Shown in pieces: positions 23,312-32,762 of a stretch of 64,000 nt of DNA. The stretch covers positions 1,860,001-1,924,000 of the forward strand of contig CAWABB010000001.1 in NCBI GenBank assembly GCA_963780165.1. The letters run 5' to 3'. Position 1 is the stretch's first letter; each line of letters begins with the position of its first letter. The notes under the pieces were generated by a model, which was not told the origin of the DNA, ran no database searches, and was given only the letters and a program-made list of their open reading frames with translations. A program made the position numbers and the translations under genes. The stretch is from CAWABB01 sp963780165. Lineage in GTDB: Bacteria; Bacteroidota; Ignavibacteria; UBA10030; UBA6906.

Positions 23312-25363
23312 ATGTCCCGACGCAAACAGAAGACTGAGAATCGCCCCCCTGGGCTGCGCGTGCCGGCGTGGGCGCCGCTTGCGCTCCTCCTTGCCCTTGG
23401 GCTGGCCTGGGTGTACCATTGCGCCCACTTCCAGTTCGTGCAGGACGATTCGTTCATCACGTTCCGGTACGTCAGGCATCTCGTGGACGGACATGGGCTC
23501 GTCTGGAACCCGGGAGAACGGGTGGAGGGCTATACGACATTTCTCTGGACCATCCTCCTTGCCGTGCCTGGCGTTTGCGGGCTCGATCTGGAATCCAGCG
23601 CGCGAATCCTCGGCATTGCCGCGGGCCTTGTCGCACTGTTCCTCCTGTGGCGCCTTTCCATCAGGGTGAGCGGGCCCTCCACGGCCTCACCGCTGCTCCC
23701 CTTGATCGCCGTTGCGCTTACGGTCGCAAACTCCGCGATCGCCTACTGGTCGGTCAGCGGCATGGAAACCCCGCTCTTCGCGGCACTGCTGGTCGGAAGC
23801 GCCCTCGCGTTCCTGCACGAGCGGGACACGACGTTCTTCTGGACGCCGATCCTGTTTCTTCTGGTCTCGCTGACGCGCCCGGAAGGGACGCTTCTGTTCG
23901 GCCTCACAGTCCTGTTTTTCGTGCTCGAAAGGCTGGGGCGCACACAGACCATGCGCGAGATGCTTCCGCATGCGGGGCGGCTTCTCGGGTTCTACGCGGT
24001 GCCATTCGTCCTGTTCATGGGGTGGCGCCTCATGTACTATGGACACCTGTTCCCAAACACCTACTACGCAAAGGCCGGATTCTCCATTGAGTACCTGACT
24101 GCAGGGTGGGAGTACCTGCTCCTGTTCCTGCGCACCTACATGCTCGAGGGCGCCCTCCTGGCGGTCCCCGTCGCGTTCCTGCTGTGGAAGCGGCGCACGC
24201 CGGAGATTCTCTACCTCATTCTGCTGTCGCTCGGCTATTCCGCCTATGTCGTGTCCGTGGGCGGCGATGTCCTCCACGCCTTCCGATTCTTTGTCCCCGT
24301 GCTGCCGTTCTTCTATCTCTTTGTCCAGGAGACGCTCGTGGGCCTGACGGCCAAGCTCAGCCGCAGGACGGCGGCAGGCCAGTGGCTTCCGGTCGCTGCC
24401 GGGGTGCTGCTCGCCTATATGACCTTCAGCCAGCCGTATGCATACGTGCGGGAGAAATGGACCATGGAGATCGGCCTCGTGGACAAGATGACGTCCACCG
24501 GACGATGGCTTGCGGCAAACTCCGACTCCTCCACGGTCGTGGCGGCCACTACCATTGGAGCCCTCGGGTACTACGGAGGGGTGACGCTGGTCGACATGCT
24601 GGGCCTTACGGATTCCACCATCGCCCATCATCCCGAGTATCTCCAGGGCATCCAGAGCGGATGGAAAGAGCGGAAGTACAACACAAGCTATGTGCTCTCC
24701 AGGAAACCGGAGTGGATTTTCTTCTCGACAGGCGTGAAGCCAAGCGCCTTCGCTGAGCGCGCGCTTTTCACGCGATCCGGGTTCCGGCGGCATTACGCTC
24801 CCCGCTTCTTCCATCTGGACGGGGACGTGGCGAGCCTGAACGTCGCATACCACCGAAGCGAGGAGTCGCTGGTCAATCCCCTGGTGCCGGAAGACACGTC
24901 GTCAAGCGCCGAATTCATCAACGATTTCTACATCGGCATGAACCTCCGGCGCACGCCGTCTGATGCCATCCGGAATTTTGCGAAGGCCCTCAGGACAGCG
25001 CCGAAAGATTTCGCGATGCTGCCGCAGGAGATCGGCAACGCGTACCGGTCGCTGGGGAATTCCCGGACGGCCGAGGAGTGGTACAGAAAGGCGATCGACA
25101 TCAATCCCGCAATGGTCGAGAGCCAGATCATGCTCGGCGTGCTCGCTCGCGACCGCGGGGATCACGCAGCTTCGGCGCAGCGCTTCCGGGAGGCGGTGCG
25201 GTTCAATCCGGAATACTCCGCTCCCTGGACCCTGCTCGGCGAGCAGCAGGAGGCGGTGGGCGACACGGCGGGAGCCCTGGCCTCGCTGCGAACCGCGCTC
25301 ACACTGGCGCCCAACAACAGGGACGCGGCGACAATGCTCGCGCGCCTGTCACCGCGTAACTGA
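23312..25363 (+). CDS. GT-C membrane glycosyltransferase with C-terminal TPR domain
   Basis: 683 aa. About ten to twelve hydrophobic helices span residues 20-410. The first periplasmic loop has the GT-C acid pair D45-D46 in VQDDSFITFRY, then HGLVWNPGERVEGYTT, a signature of the arabinofuranosyltransferase-like GT39 relatives. From about 410 to 520 a soluble segment includes WLAANSDSSTVVA and YYGGVTLVDMLGL. Residues about 540-680 contain TPR units (AEEWYRKAIDINP, AAQRFREAVRFNPEY, ALASLRTALTLAPNN). It probably uses the polyprenyl-phosphate sugar made by the preceding GT2, acting in the periplasm. A 117-bp gap precedes it. Confidence 0.8.
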   Translation: MSRRKQKTENRPPGLRVPAWAPLALLLALGLAWVYHCAHFQFVQDDSFITFRYVRHLVDGHGLVWNPGERVEGYTTFLWTILLAVPGVCGLDLESSARILGIAAGLVALFLLWRLSIRVSGPSTASPLLPLIAVALTVANSAIAYWSVSGMETPLFAALLVGSALAFLHERDTTFFWTPILFLLVSLTRPEGTLLFGLTVLFFVLERLGRTQTMREMLPHAGRLLGFYAVPFVLFMGWRLMYYGHLFPNTYYAKAGFSIEYLTAGWEYLLLFLRTYMLEGALLAVPVAFLLWKRRTPEILYLILLSLGYSAYVVSVGGDVLHAFRFFVPVLPFFYLFVQETLVGLTAKLSRRTAAGQWLPVAAGVLLAYMTFSQPYAYVREKWTMEIGLVDKMTSTGRWLAANSDSSTVVAATTIGALGYYGGVTLVDMLGLTDSTIAHHPEYLQGIQSGWKERKYNTSYVLSRKPEWIFFSTGVKPSAFAERALFTRSGFRRHYAPRFFHLDGDVASLNVAYHRSEESLVNPLVPEDTSSSAEFINDFYIGMNLRRTPSDAIRNFAKALRTAPKDFAMLPQEIGNAYRSLGNSRTAEEWYRKAIDINPAMVESQIMLGVLARDRGDHAASAQRFREAVRFNPEYSAPWTLLGEQQEAVGDTAGALASLRTALTLAPNNRDAATMLARLSPRN

Positions 25364-25378
25364 CCGGGCGAGAACACC

Positions 25379-26500
25379 ATGCATATCGTCATCGTCGGCC
25401 CTGCGTATCCGCTCCGCGGCGGCATCGCGCACTTCAACGCGACGCTCGCGAAGGAACTTGGCAGGCGCCATCAGGTCGAGACGGTCACGTTCAGCCGGCA
25501 GTACCCTGCCCTCCTCTTTCCGGGCACAACCCAGGACGACCTCAGCGCTCCGCTGCAAGCCACTCCCGCACCCCAGCTCATCGATTCGATCAACCCCATG
25601 AACTGGGTCCGCGTCGGGCGCCAGCTCCGGCGCCGGAACGCCGACCTGTTCATTTTTCACTACTGGATGCCGTTCTTCGCACCGTGCTTCAGCACGATCG
25701 CCCGCGTGGCGACGCGGGGGACGCACGCACAGGTCATTCTCATCTGCCATAACCTCCTCCCGCACGAGCGACACCCCTTCGACGCGGCGCTGACGCGCGC
25801 CATGATCCGCTCTGCCAGCTCGCTGATCGTTCTCTCGGAGACCGTCGAACGGGAGCTCAACGAGTTTCAGCCGGGTACACGCTATCGCACCGTTCCGCAT
25901 CCGGTCTACTCCATGTTCGGCGAAACACTCGACCGGGACGTCGCGCGCAAGCAGCTCGGGATCACGGCAGACCGCGTTCTCCTGTTCTTCGGCTACGTTC
26001 GGAAGTACAAGGGTCTTCGTACGCTCCTCGAGGCCATGGCTCTGCTCCCGGAGTCGCTCGGCATCCAGCTCCTCGTGGTCGGGGAATTCTACGAGGATGC
26101 CGGACCGTACAGGGAGCTCATCACTTCACGCGGGCTTGACACCCGGGTTCGTCTCGTGCCGGAGTATGTCCCGAACGAACTGGTACATGCATACTTCTCC
26201 GCAGCCGACGCGGTGATGCTCCCGTACCTCTCCGGGACGCAAAGCGGAATCGCGCAGATCGCTTTCAACTTTGACCGACCCGTGATCGCGACCAGCGTCG
26301 GGGGGCTGGGTGAGGTCGTGAAGGCAGGGGTGACCGGCCTGGTGGTCGCCCCCGGCGACCCCGCTGCTCTGGCCGACGCGATCAGCCAGTTCTACGGCCG
26401 AAATCTCGGTGAGCCGCTGTCCGCGGGCGTGCGGACGGCCAAGCAGGCATACGGCTGGAAGCGCATGACCGACGCCATCGAAGAGCTCGCCGGAACCTAG
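25379..26500 (+). CDS. GT4-family glycosyltransferase
   Basis: 373 aa cytoplasmic GT-B enzyme. The N-terminal fold begins MHIVIVGPAYPLRGGIAHFNA, the donor domain LLFFGYVRKYKGLRTLLEA, and the nucleotide-sugar region YLSGTQSGIAQIAFNFDRPVIAT with GLGEVV. Its order between the GT-C and GT2 genes puts it in surface-polysaccharide assembly; the sugar and linkage are unknown. It starts 15 nt after the preceding stop without an evident Shine-Dalgarno sequence. Confidence 0.85.
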   Translation: MHIVIVGPAYPLRGGIAHFNATLAKELGRRHQVETVTFSRQYPALLFPGTTQDDLSAPLQATPAPQLIDSINPMNWVRVGRQLRRRNADLFIFHYWMPFFAPCFSTIARVATRGTHAQVILICHNLLPHERHPFDAALTRAMIRSASSLIVLSETVERELNEFQPGTRYRTVPHPVYSMFGETLDRDVARKQLGITADRVLLFFGYVRKYKGLRTLLEAMALLPESLGIQLLVVGEFYEDAGPYRELITSRGLDTRVRLVPEYVPNELVHAYFSAADAVMLPYLSGTQSGIAQIAFNFDRPVIATSVGGLGEVVKAGVTGLVVAPGDPAALADAISQFYGRNLGEPLSAGVRTAKQAYGWKRMTDAIEELAGT

Positions 26501-26517
26501 GGCCTTCGACGCCCGGA

Positions 26518-26546
26518 TTGTTCGGGTCGACAAATCCTCGTATCTT
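26518..26546 (+). promoter_or_regulatory. Internal promoter giving a leaderless GT2 transcript
   Basis: TTGTTC (26518-26523), 17 bp, TATCTT (26541-26546). The ATG at 26552 begins 6 nt after the -10, at the expected transcription start. No Shine-Dalgarno sequence is present. Confidence 0.6.
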
Positions 26547-26551
26547 CCCGC

Positions 26552-27394
26552 ATGCCAGACCAGCCCCACGTCACCATTATCGTCCTGAGCTGGAACCAGC
26601 AGGCTGTTACGCTCGAATGCCTCGCCTCGCTGTCGCGCATCACCTATCAGCAGCACCACCTGCTCCTCGTGGACAATGCCTCGACGGATGGCACTGCGGA
26701 GGCTGTGCGTCGTGCGTATCCCGCCGTGGAGGTGCTGGCCCTCCCGGAGAATCGACTGTTTTCGGGCGGGAACAATGCCGGCATCCGGCACGCGCTCGAC
26801 CACGGCGCGGATATGGTCCTCTTGCTGAACAACGACACTGAAGTCGCGGCGGGGTTCCTGGAACCCATGATTATGCGCGCCCTTTCCACGCCGCGCTGCG
26901 GCATGGTCGCACCCAAGATTTATTACCACAGCGACCCTCAGCGGCTCTGGTACGCGGGGGGGGAAGTGTCATTCTGGTCGGGGACACTCCGGCACGTAGG
27001 ACTCCGCGATATCGACAGGGGCCAGCACGATGCCGGAGGCGAGACCGGATACGCCACCGGGTGCTGTGTGCTCGTCTCGCGAGAGGTCATTCAACGCTGC
27101 GGGATGCTTGACGAGGCTTTCCGCATGTACACGGAGGACGCCGACTGGTCCTGGAGAATTCGCGCCGCGGGATATGCGATCCAGTACGAGCCGCTCGCGC
27201 ACGTCTGGCACAAGATCTCCGTCAGCAGCGGGGGACATCTGTCGGCCTACAAGATGCGCAGGAAATTCCTCAGCAACTTCCGCTTCATGGCCCGCCATGC
27301 ACGCTGGTATCACTGGCTGACCTTTCCCTGGTTGAACATCCTGTCGAACGCCGCCGCGGCCGGCCGGTATCTTCTGACGCGGACCGGACGCTGA
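26552..27394 (+). CDS. GT2 glycosyltransferase (rhamnosyltransferase-like)
   Basis: 280 aa. GT-A fold: TIIVLSWNQQAVTLECLASL, DNASTDGT, the acceptor-side LLNNDTEV and the later YTEDADWSWR region holding the catalytic acid. It resembles WbbL/RfbN-like enzymes that extend O-antigen-type chains. A paralogue of the same layout lies at 32763-33710 (shared NNDT, WYAGG and EDAD stretches). The stop overlaps the flippase start (TGATG), so the two are translationally coupled. Confidence 0.87.
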   Translation: MPDQPHVTIIVLSWNQQAVTLECLASLSRITYQQHHLLLVDNASTDGTAEAVRRAYPAVEVLALPENRLFSGGNNAGIRHALDHGADMVLLLNNDTEVAAGFLEPMIMRALSTPRCGMVAPKIYYHSDPQRLWYAGGEVSFWSGTLRHVGLRDIDRGQHDAGGETGYATGCCVLVSREVIQRCGMLDEAFRMYTEDADWSWRIRAAGYAIQYEPLAHVWHKISVSSGGHLSAYKMRRKFLSNFRFMARHARWYHWLTFPWLNILSNAAAAGRYLLTRTGR

Positions 27395-28722
27395 TGGAAT
27401 TCCGAAAGCATCTCCGCACAGGGATCTGGGGGCTTGCGGGAAAGGCCCTGCCGGTGGTGTACGGCCTCGGCTTCGTCCTGCTGGTGATTCGCGTCCTTCC
27501 GGAAGAGGAATTCGGCAACTACGTCCTGCTGCAGGAAATCTTCCTCATCCTGACCGGGCTGGCCACGGCCATCGCGCTGCAACCGCTGCTGAAGTTCGCC
27601 TCGGAGGAAGGGGGAGCGAAGAAGAGCGTCATGGGTGCGGCGTTCATTGTCCATGCGGTGTTCCTTGCGGTGACCTCCCTCGTGCTGGCGCTTGTGCGGG
27701 AACCCGTGGGGGCGCTCCTGCAGTCGTCGATGCTGGCCGAGCTCCTGCCCTACCTGCCCGCACTCGTCGCCGCCTCCCTGCTGCGCAATTTCGTGCTCGC
27801 CCTGCTGCAGGCGCGGTTTCGTCTCACGGCGGCGTTCTGGGTGGATGCCATGCATTTCCTCGGCGCTCCCCTGCTCGTGTGGGTCTACTCGCGGCTGCAT
27901 ATGTTTGACTCCGCGATGGACCTTGTGATGATTGCCATCATCTCGCTGTCGGCTTCCTCCGCCGTCGGAGTCGTCGTCGCCCGGCGCGAACTGCCCGCGA
28001 TGACGCTCCCGACCGGTGCGGACATCCGGAAGGTCCTGGACTATGGAACGTACGCGATGGGGGGCGTTGTAAGCTACCTGTTTACCACGAAGGCGGATAC
28101 GCTGTTCCTCTCGGCGTTTGCCGGCCCGGTGGCCGTCGCGGTGTACAATGCCGCGAAAGTGTTCACTCGCGTGTTCGACATGATCCCGCAGGTCGTGCAG
28201 ATGTTCGTGCTCCCCGCCACCTCCCGGCTGTCGTCCCGGGGCGAGGAACACGCCCTGCAGGCTCTGGCAGAGAAGGCTGTCGCATTCACCACTATCGCGG
28301 TCATTCCTGTGGCGCTGGTGTTCCTGCTGGCTCCGGGCCTGCTGATGGACATTCTCTACGGCGGGCGATATCAGGAAGCGGTCCCGGTGCTCCGGGTGTT
28401 CGCGCTGCTCGGCCTTGTGGTGCCGCTCTACGCTGTGGGATCAAGCATCCTGATGGGCCTCGGTAATGCGCGGGCCGTGTTCAGGCTCGGGTTGCAGATG
28501 CTGCTGTTGTCGCTCGCCGGCTATCTCCTCCTGATCCCCCCGTTCGGGGCGGTCGGTGCCGCGGCCGCATACGCGACTGCCAGCGCGATTGTCGCGTTCA
28601 CCACCAGGCATCGCCTCTGGGACTCCGTTCCGCTGCCGATCGGCGGCATACTCCGCCGCGAGCAGGACATCCGAAACTTCATCCGGGACGCGTTCCGCAG
28701 GGGCACGGGCCGGACGCGCTGA
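27394..28722 (+). CDS. Polysaccharide flippase 1 (Wzx/MVF family)
   Basis: 442 aa with about twelve to fourteen hydrophobic helices. Fold features are GLAGKALPVVYGLGFVLLVIRVL at the start, then VSYLFTTKADTLFLSAFAGPVAVAVYNAA, the family pattern around TM7-8. It translocates lipid-linked glycans to the periplasmic face. It is coupled to the preceding GT2 and followed 22 bp later by a second, clearly different flippase. Confidence 0.85.
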   Translation: MEFRKHLRTGIWGLAGKALPVVYGLGFVLLVIRVLPEEEFGNYVLLQEIFLILTGLATAIALQPLLKFASEEGGAKKSVMGAAFIVHAVFLAVTSLVLALVREPVGALLQSSMLAELLPYLPALVAASLLRNFVLALLQARFRLTAAFWVDAMHFLGAPLLVWVYSRLHMFDSAMDLVMIAIISLSASSAVGVVVARRELPAMTLPTGADIRKVLDYGTYAMGGVVSYLFTTKADTLFLSAFAGPVAVAVYNAAKVFTRVFDMIPQVVQMFVLPATSRLSSRGEEHALQALAEKAVAFTTIAVIPVALVFLLAPGLLMDILYGGRYQEAVPVLRVFALLGLVVPLYAVGSSILMGLGNARAVFRLGLQMLLLSLAGYLLLIPPFGAVGAAAAYATASAIVAFTTRHRLWDSVPLPIGGILRREQDIRNFIRDAFRRGTGRTR

Positions 28723-28744
28723 GCCGACACCAAGGATCGTTGAC

Positions 28745-30190
28745 ATGGCATCCCAGACAAAGAAAATCACTCTCGATGCCGCGGCACTCGTGTTTGGGCG
28801 TGGGGTCGGCTTCGTGCTCGGGCTGATCAGGCTGAATTATCTGGCCCGCCTCCTTGGCGTATCGAGCTTTGGCCTGCTGAACTTCGCTACGTATTTCACG
28901 TCGCTCTTCGCATCGCTCTTCGATCTCGGACTCGCGCAGCTCCTTACGCGGGAAATCTCGCGCGACCTATCGCGCAGCCGTGAGCTTCTCGGCCGCGTGC
29001 TCGTCTTGAAGCTCGGGACCTCCGCACTGGCAAGCATGCTGTTGATCGCCGTTACGCTGCTCGCCGGCTTCACCGGCGAAACCCTGACCGCGGTTCTTCT
29101 GACCACCCTCGCGCTGGCCATCAACCAGCTGGCCGCGGCCTTCCTGAGCGCGCTCCAGGCGCACCGCCGCATGGCGCTGGTGTCAGCCGCCAACATCATC
29201 AATGACGCGGTACTCTCCGCCGCCATTATCCTCGTGCTGCCGGGACATCCTCACGTCACCGCCGCACTCATCATTACGGCCGCGATCTCCGTGGTGAACC
29301 TGACCCTGCTCTTTGTTGTCTGCAACAGACTCATTGGCATGCCGGTCATCCGCGCGGACATCAGGGCCGCAGAGACCCTCCTGCGGGAAGGCATCCCCAT
29401 CGCCCTCGCCTCGCTGGGGATTTCGATCTACACGTTCGTCGGGCCGACCATACTGAAGTTCACCCGCAGCGAGTCCGAAGTCGGGCTCTTCAGCGCAGGA
29501 TACAAAGTCATCATGATCCTGAGTATTATCCCGACCGCATTCACACAGGTGTTGTTCCCCGTATTCTCCGAGTTCTTCGCCCACACGAGGGAAAAACTGG
29601 AGAAAGCGCTGGCGGATTCCCTTCGCGTGATCACCCTCATCTCGATCCCGCTTGCGGCGGGGGCGCTGATTGTCGGGAATGATCTCTTCCGCCTGCTGTA
29701 TACCGAAGAGTATCTCCCCGGGGTAATCGTCATGCAGGTGATCCTGTTCGGCAACGTCCTGGGATTCATGGACTGGATTCTCTATTCGTTTCTGCTTGCG
29801 AGTAACCGGCAGGCGTTCTTGATGCGGCTCTCCCTTGGCGTCGGGCTTTGCGCCGGACTTCTCAGCCTAATTCTCGTCCCGCAGTACGGGTATCTGGCCC
29901 TGCCGTTTCTTACCGCGGGCATCGAGACTATCCTGTTCGTGGTTCAGATTCTGTATGTTCGTCATATCGGCTACCGGCGGCTCTGGCTCCGGTCGCTGTG
30001 GCGGCCTGCTGCGGCCGCTCTGGTGATGGCCGCCACCCTTCTCTTGCCTGGCTCCATCCCGCTGCTCGCCCGCATCCCGCTTGGCGCCGCCATCTATATC
30101 GCAGCGTTGTATGCCTTCAGGGGGCTGGGAGAACAGGAGCGGGCAGTCCTCCGGGGATTGATCACACGCGTTTCTCCGGGAAGATCGTAA
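28745..30190 (+). CDS. Polysaccharide flippase 2 (Wzx/MATE-like)
   Basis: 481 aa from the ATG at 28745 (AAGGATCG upstream). The frame is open into the preceding gene but homology starts here: LDAAALVFGRGVGFVLGLIRLNYLARLLGVSSFG. It has about fourteen hydrophobic segments, with GIPIALASLGISIYTFVGPTILKF and LFSAGYKVIMILSIIP as the conserved core. It is distinct in sequence from flippase 1, so it is not a simple tandem duplicate. The gene pair suggests two lipid-linked substrates, or a heteromeric or divergent exporter. Confidence 0.87.
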   Translation: MASQTKKITLDAAALVFGRGVGFVLGLIRLNYLARLLGVSSFGLLNFATYFTSLFASLFDLGLAQLLTREISRDLSRSRELLGRVLVLKLGTSALASMLLIAVTLLAGFTGETLTAVLLTTLALAINQLAAAFLSALQAHRRMALVSAANIINDAVLSAAIILVLPGHPHVTAALIITAAISVVNLTLLFVVCNRLIGMPVIRADIRAAETLLREGIPIALASLGISIYTFVGPTILKFTRSESEVGLFSAGYKVIMILSIIPTAFTQVLFPVFSEFFAHTREKLEKALADSLRVITLISIPLAAGALIVGNDLFRLLYTEEYLPGVIVMQVILFGNVLGFMDWILYSFLLASNRQAFLMRLSLGVGLCAGLLSLILVPQYGYLALPFLTAGIETILFVVQILYVRHIGYRRLWLRSLWRPAAAALVMAATLLLPGSIPLLARIPLGAAIYIAALYAFRGLGEQERAVLRGLITRVSPGRS

Positions 30191-30209
30191 CATGGAGGAA
30201 TCCTGATTC

Positions 30210-30908
30210 ATGCGCAGCCTATCCGAATACAACAAGGAGAAGTTCCATTCCCTCCAGACCGATCACCGGGAATCGCGTCTTCAGAAGGCTGCGGCGATGA
30301 TTCTCAGCGAACCGGTGGGGCGGCTCCTGGACATCGGATGCGGGAACGGATCGTTCTCGGCGGGTTTCCTCGGGGCGGGATTTGCAGTTACCGGAATCGA
30401 TATGACTGAGGAGCAGATTGCAGGCGCCCGTGCGCGGGGACTCGATGCGCGTGTCCACGACCTCGGATCCGGCCCGCTGCCGTTTCCCGACCAGTCGTTC
30501 GATGTGTCGTTTGCCGGCGAGGTCATCGAACATATCGTGGACACGACGGCCTTTCTCTCCGAGATTCGCCGCGTCCTGAAGCCGAACGGGTGTGTTGTGC
30601 TCACGACCCCCAACCTTGCGAGCGTCGAGAACAGGCTGCGGTTGCTCTTCGGTTTCTATCCAATCTGGACGGAGTTCCAACTTGAGGGTGGCCAGGGTCA
30701 CGTCCGATCCTACACCCTGAAGGCTCTTGTGCGGCATCTCCGCGAGACGGGCTTCTCTGTTGAGCGCGTGAAAGGAAACTGGGTCCCCTTCATCCCCCAG
30801 GAGTTCGCCGACGATATCCGCCACCCGTTCCTCGCATGGACCGGCGACTGGTTCCCGAGCCTGTCGATGGATATCATCGTCAAAGCGCGGAGGCCGGGAT
30901 CGCTATGA
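30210..30908 (+). CDS. Class I SAM-dependent methyltransferase
   Basis: 232 aa. SAM motif I is LLDIGCGNGSFSAGF, motif II FDVSFAGEVIEHI and motif III LKPNGCVVLTTPN. A GGAGGA Shine-Dalgarno lies 8 nt before the ATG. Its stop overlaps the next start (ATGA). In this setting it probably O-methylates a sugar or caps a growing chain, but an unrelated acceptor cannot be excluded. Confidence 0.85.
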   Translation: MRSLSEYNKEKFHSLQTDHRESRLQKAAAMILSEPVGRLLDIGCGNGSFSAGFLGAGFAVTGIDMTEEQIAGARARGLDARVHDLGSGPLPFPDQSFDVSFAGEVIEHIVDTTAFLSEIRRVLKPNGCVVLTTPNLASVENRLRLLFGFYPIWTEFQLEGGQGHVRSYTLKALVRHLRETGFSVERVKGNWVPFIPQEFADDIRHPFLAWTGDWFPSLSMDIIVKARRPGSL

Positions 30909-32119
30909 CCAGCCGGCCGTCCACAACCGTGCGCCCAGGGGCATCCACATTGCAGGGACCGCTGAAACGTGTCGCCCTCCTGCGAGGTCCAAACCTGAAC
31001 CCGTGGGAAGCGCAGATGTTCGCCCCGTTGACCGGCAGGTTCGATATCGTCGGCATCGCAAGCCAGCAGCCGAACTTCGAGCTTGACAGGATTCCGTTCC
31101 CGGTGAAGCGCCTTCCGTCATTCGGTCAGGCCGTACGCTCACGGTGGGTCCGTGGTCTGATCGACAGGGTTCAAGGAGATCATCACGACCTCCGCGGCCT
31201 TGGTGATGCCCTTGCAGGCGTAGATATTGTGCATTCGGCTGAATCGTTCTACTACTTCACCGCCCAGGCGGCCCGGCTGAAATCACGACTCGCTTTTCGC
31301 CTTGTCGTCACCGTGTGGGAGAATATCCCATTCCAGCTTGATCACCCCGCAACACGGCAGATCAAGAAGGCGGTGTTTGAACACGCCGACCGATTTCTGG
31401 CAGTGTCGACACGCGCGAGGGACGCCCTGATGCTGGAGGGGGCTCCCGGAGACCGCATCCACGTGCTCATGCCGGGCATTGACGTCCAGCACTTCGCCCC
31501 CGCACCCCGCGACGAGGGGTTGCTGCGGTCATTCGGTTGCGACCCTGACGATTTCGTTATCCTCTACGTGGCACATCTCTCTCGCCATAAGGGAATCTAC
31601 GATCTGTGCGCCGCCGTCCGCATGCTGGCGAACAACGCCGCGGACCGGAGCATCAAGCTCCTGATCGCCGGAAAAGGCCCGGAAGAGGCGGCCATCCGGA
31701 AATTCATCCGCCGGCTCGAGCTCGAGCGCCACGCCCGTCTCATTGGCCCCCACTCGTACCAGGACATGCCACGGATTCATAACCTCGCGGATGTGTTTGT
31801 CCTGGCCAGCCATCCCATACCGGGATGGCAGGAGCAATTCGGCTATGTCCTCGTGGAGAGCATGGCGTGCGGGAAGGCAGTGGTCGCCACATCGTCCGGC
31901 TCGATCACCGAAGTTGTCGGCGACGCCGGGGTGATCGTCCCCCCATCGGATTTTCAGTCGCTCGCGCGCGCCCTCGGCAGGCTGCTGGCGGGTCCTGACC
32001 GGCGCCATGAACTCGGAGCGCGTGCCCGCATGCGGGCCACGGAGCTTTTCGGCCTCGGTACGGTCTCCGCACAGATCATGTCACACTATGAGGCGGTCCT
32101 GCGTTCTCCCGGTTCCTAA
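30905..32119 (+). CDS. GT4-family glycosyltransferase
   Basis: 404 aa from the ATG at 30905, overlapping the methyltransferase stop. The GT-B N-terminal part starts KRVALLRGPNLNPWEAQMF. The C-terminal donor domain has LYVAHLSRHKGIYDLCAAV, LLIAGKGPEE and the GT4 E-x7-E motif in EQFGYVLVESMACG. The next gene starts one base after its TAA. Acts in the cytoplasm on a lipid-linked intermediate by inference. Confidence 0.88.
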   Translation: MTSRPSTTVRPGASTLQGPLKRVALLRGPNLNPWEAQMFAPLTGRFDIVGIASQQPNFELDRIPFPVKRLPSFGQAVRSRWVRGLIDRVQGDHHDLRGLGDALAGVDIVHSAESFYYFTAQAARLKSRLAFRLVVTVWENIPFQLDHPATRQIKKAVFEHADRFLAVSTRARDALMLEGAPGDRIHVLMPGIDVQHFAPAPRDEGLLRSFGCDPDDFVILYVAHLSRHKGIYDLCAAVRMLANNAADRSIKLLIAGKGPEEAAIRKFIRRLELERHARLIGPHSYQDMPRIHNLADVFVLASHPIPGWQEQFGYVLVESMACGKAVVATSSGSITEVVGDAGVIVPPSDFQSLARALGRLLAGPDRRHELGARARMRATELFGLGTVSAQIMSHYEAVLRSPGS

Positions 32120-32120
32120 T

Positions 32121-32759
32121 ATGGAAACAACAACAAGTTATTACGAAAACGATCGCCGCGAGGTCGCACGTCTCGTCCCGCGGGAGGCGATGAGAATTCT
32201 CGATGTTGGCTGTGGGCGAGGGGCGCTGGGCAGAGTGCTGAAGGAACAGGTCCTCGGCCGACATGTCACAGGCATTGAAGTGGAGCCCGCAATTGCCAGT
32301 GATGCCGGTCGCCTCCTCGACCGCGTCATCACCGGCGACATCCAGACGCTCGACCCTTCCGTGCTGACCGGTGATTACGACTGCATTATCTGCGCGGACG
32401 TTCTCGAACATCTGCTCGAACCGCTGCTCGCCCTGCGCCGCCTTCGCGAACGCCTGGCGCCTTCCGGGCTCCTCGTCTGCAGCATCCCGAATATCCGTCA
32501 CTATACGGCGATCATGCGTCTTGTCGGGAGCGGATGGAGCTATGACGACTTCGGGCTCTTCGACCGAACCCACCTTCGATTTTTCTCCCGGCGGTCCATG
32601 ATCCAGCTGCTGACCGACGCTGGATTCTCGGTCGTGAGCGCCGCTCCTCGAATTGTAGCCAGCAGGAAGATGCGTGCGTTGAACACGGTCGCCGGCGGGA
32701 CCCTCGAGGAGTTCCTGGCCCTTCAGTATTTGTTGACGGCATGCCCGTCGGACCGGTGA
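32121..32759 (+). CDS. Class I SAM-dependent methyltransferase
   Basis: 212 aa from the ATG at 32121. Motifs: ILDVGCGRGALGRVL, then DYDCIICADVLEHL and LLVCSIPNIRHYT, followed by GLFDRTHLRFFSRRSM, a block common in Methyltransf_23 members found in glycan loci. It differs from the first methyltransferase in the locus, so the two probably have different acceptors. It has 1-bp spacing to the gene before and 3-bp spacing to the GT2 after. Confidence 0.85.
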   Translation: METTTSYYENDRREVARLVPREAMRILDVGCGRGALGRVLKEQVLGRHVTGIEVEPAIASDAGRLLDRVITGDIQTLDPSVLTGDYDCIICADVLEHLLEPLLALRRLRERLAPSGLLVCSIPNIRHYTAIMRLVGSGWSYDDFGLFDRTHLRFFSRRSMIQLLTDAGFSVVSAAPRIVASRKMRALNTVAGGTLEEFLALQYLLTACPSDR

Positions 32760-32762
32760 CCG

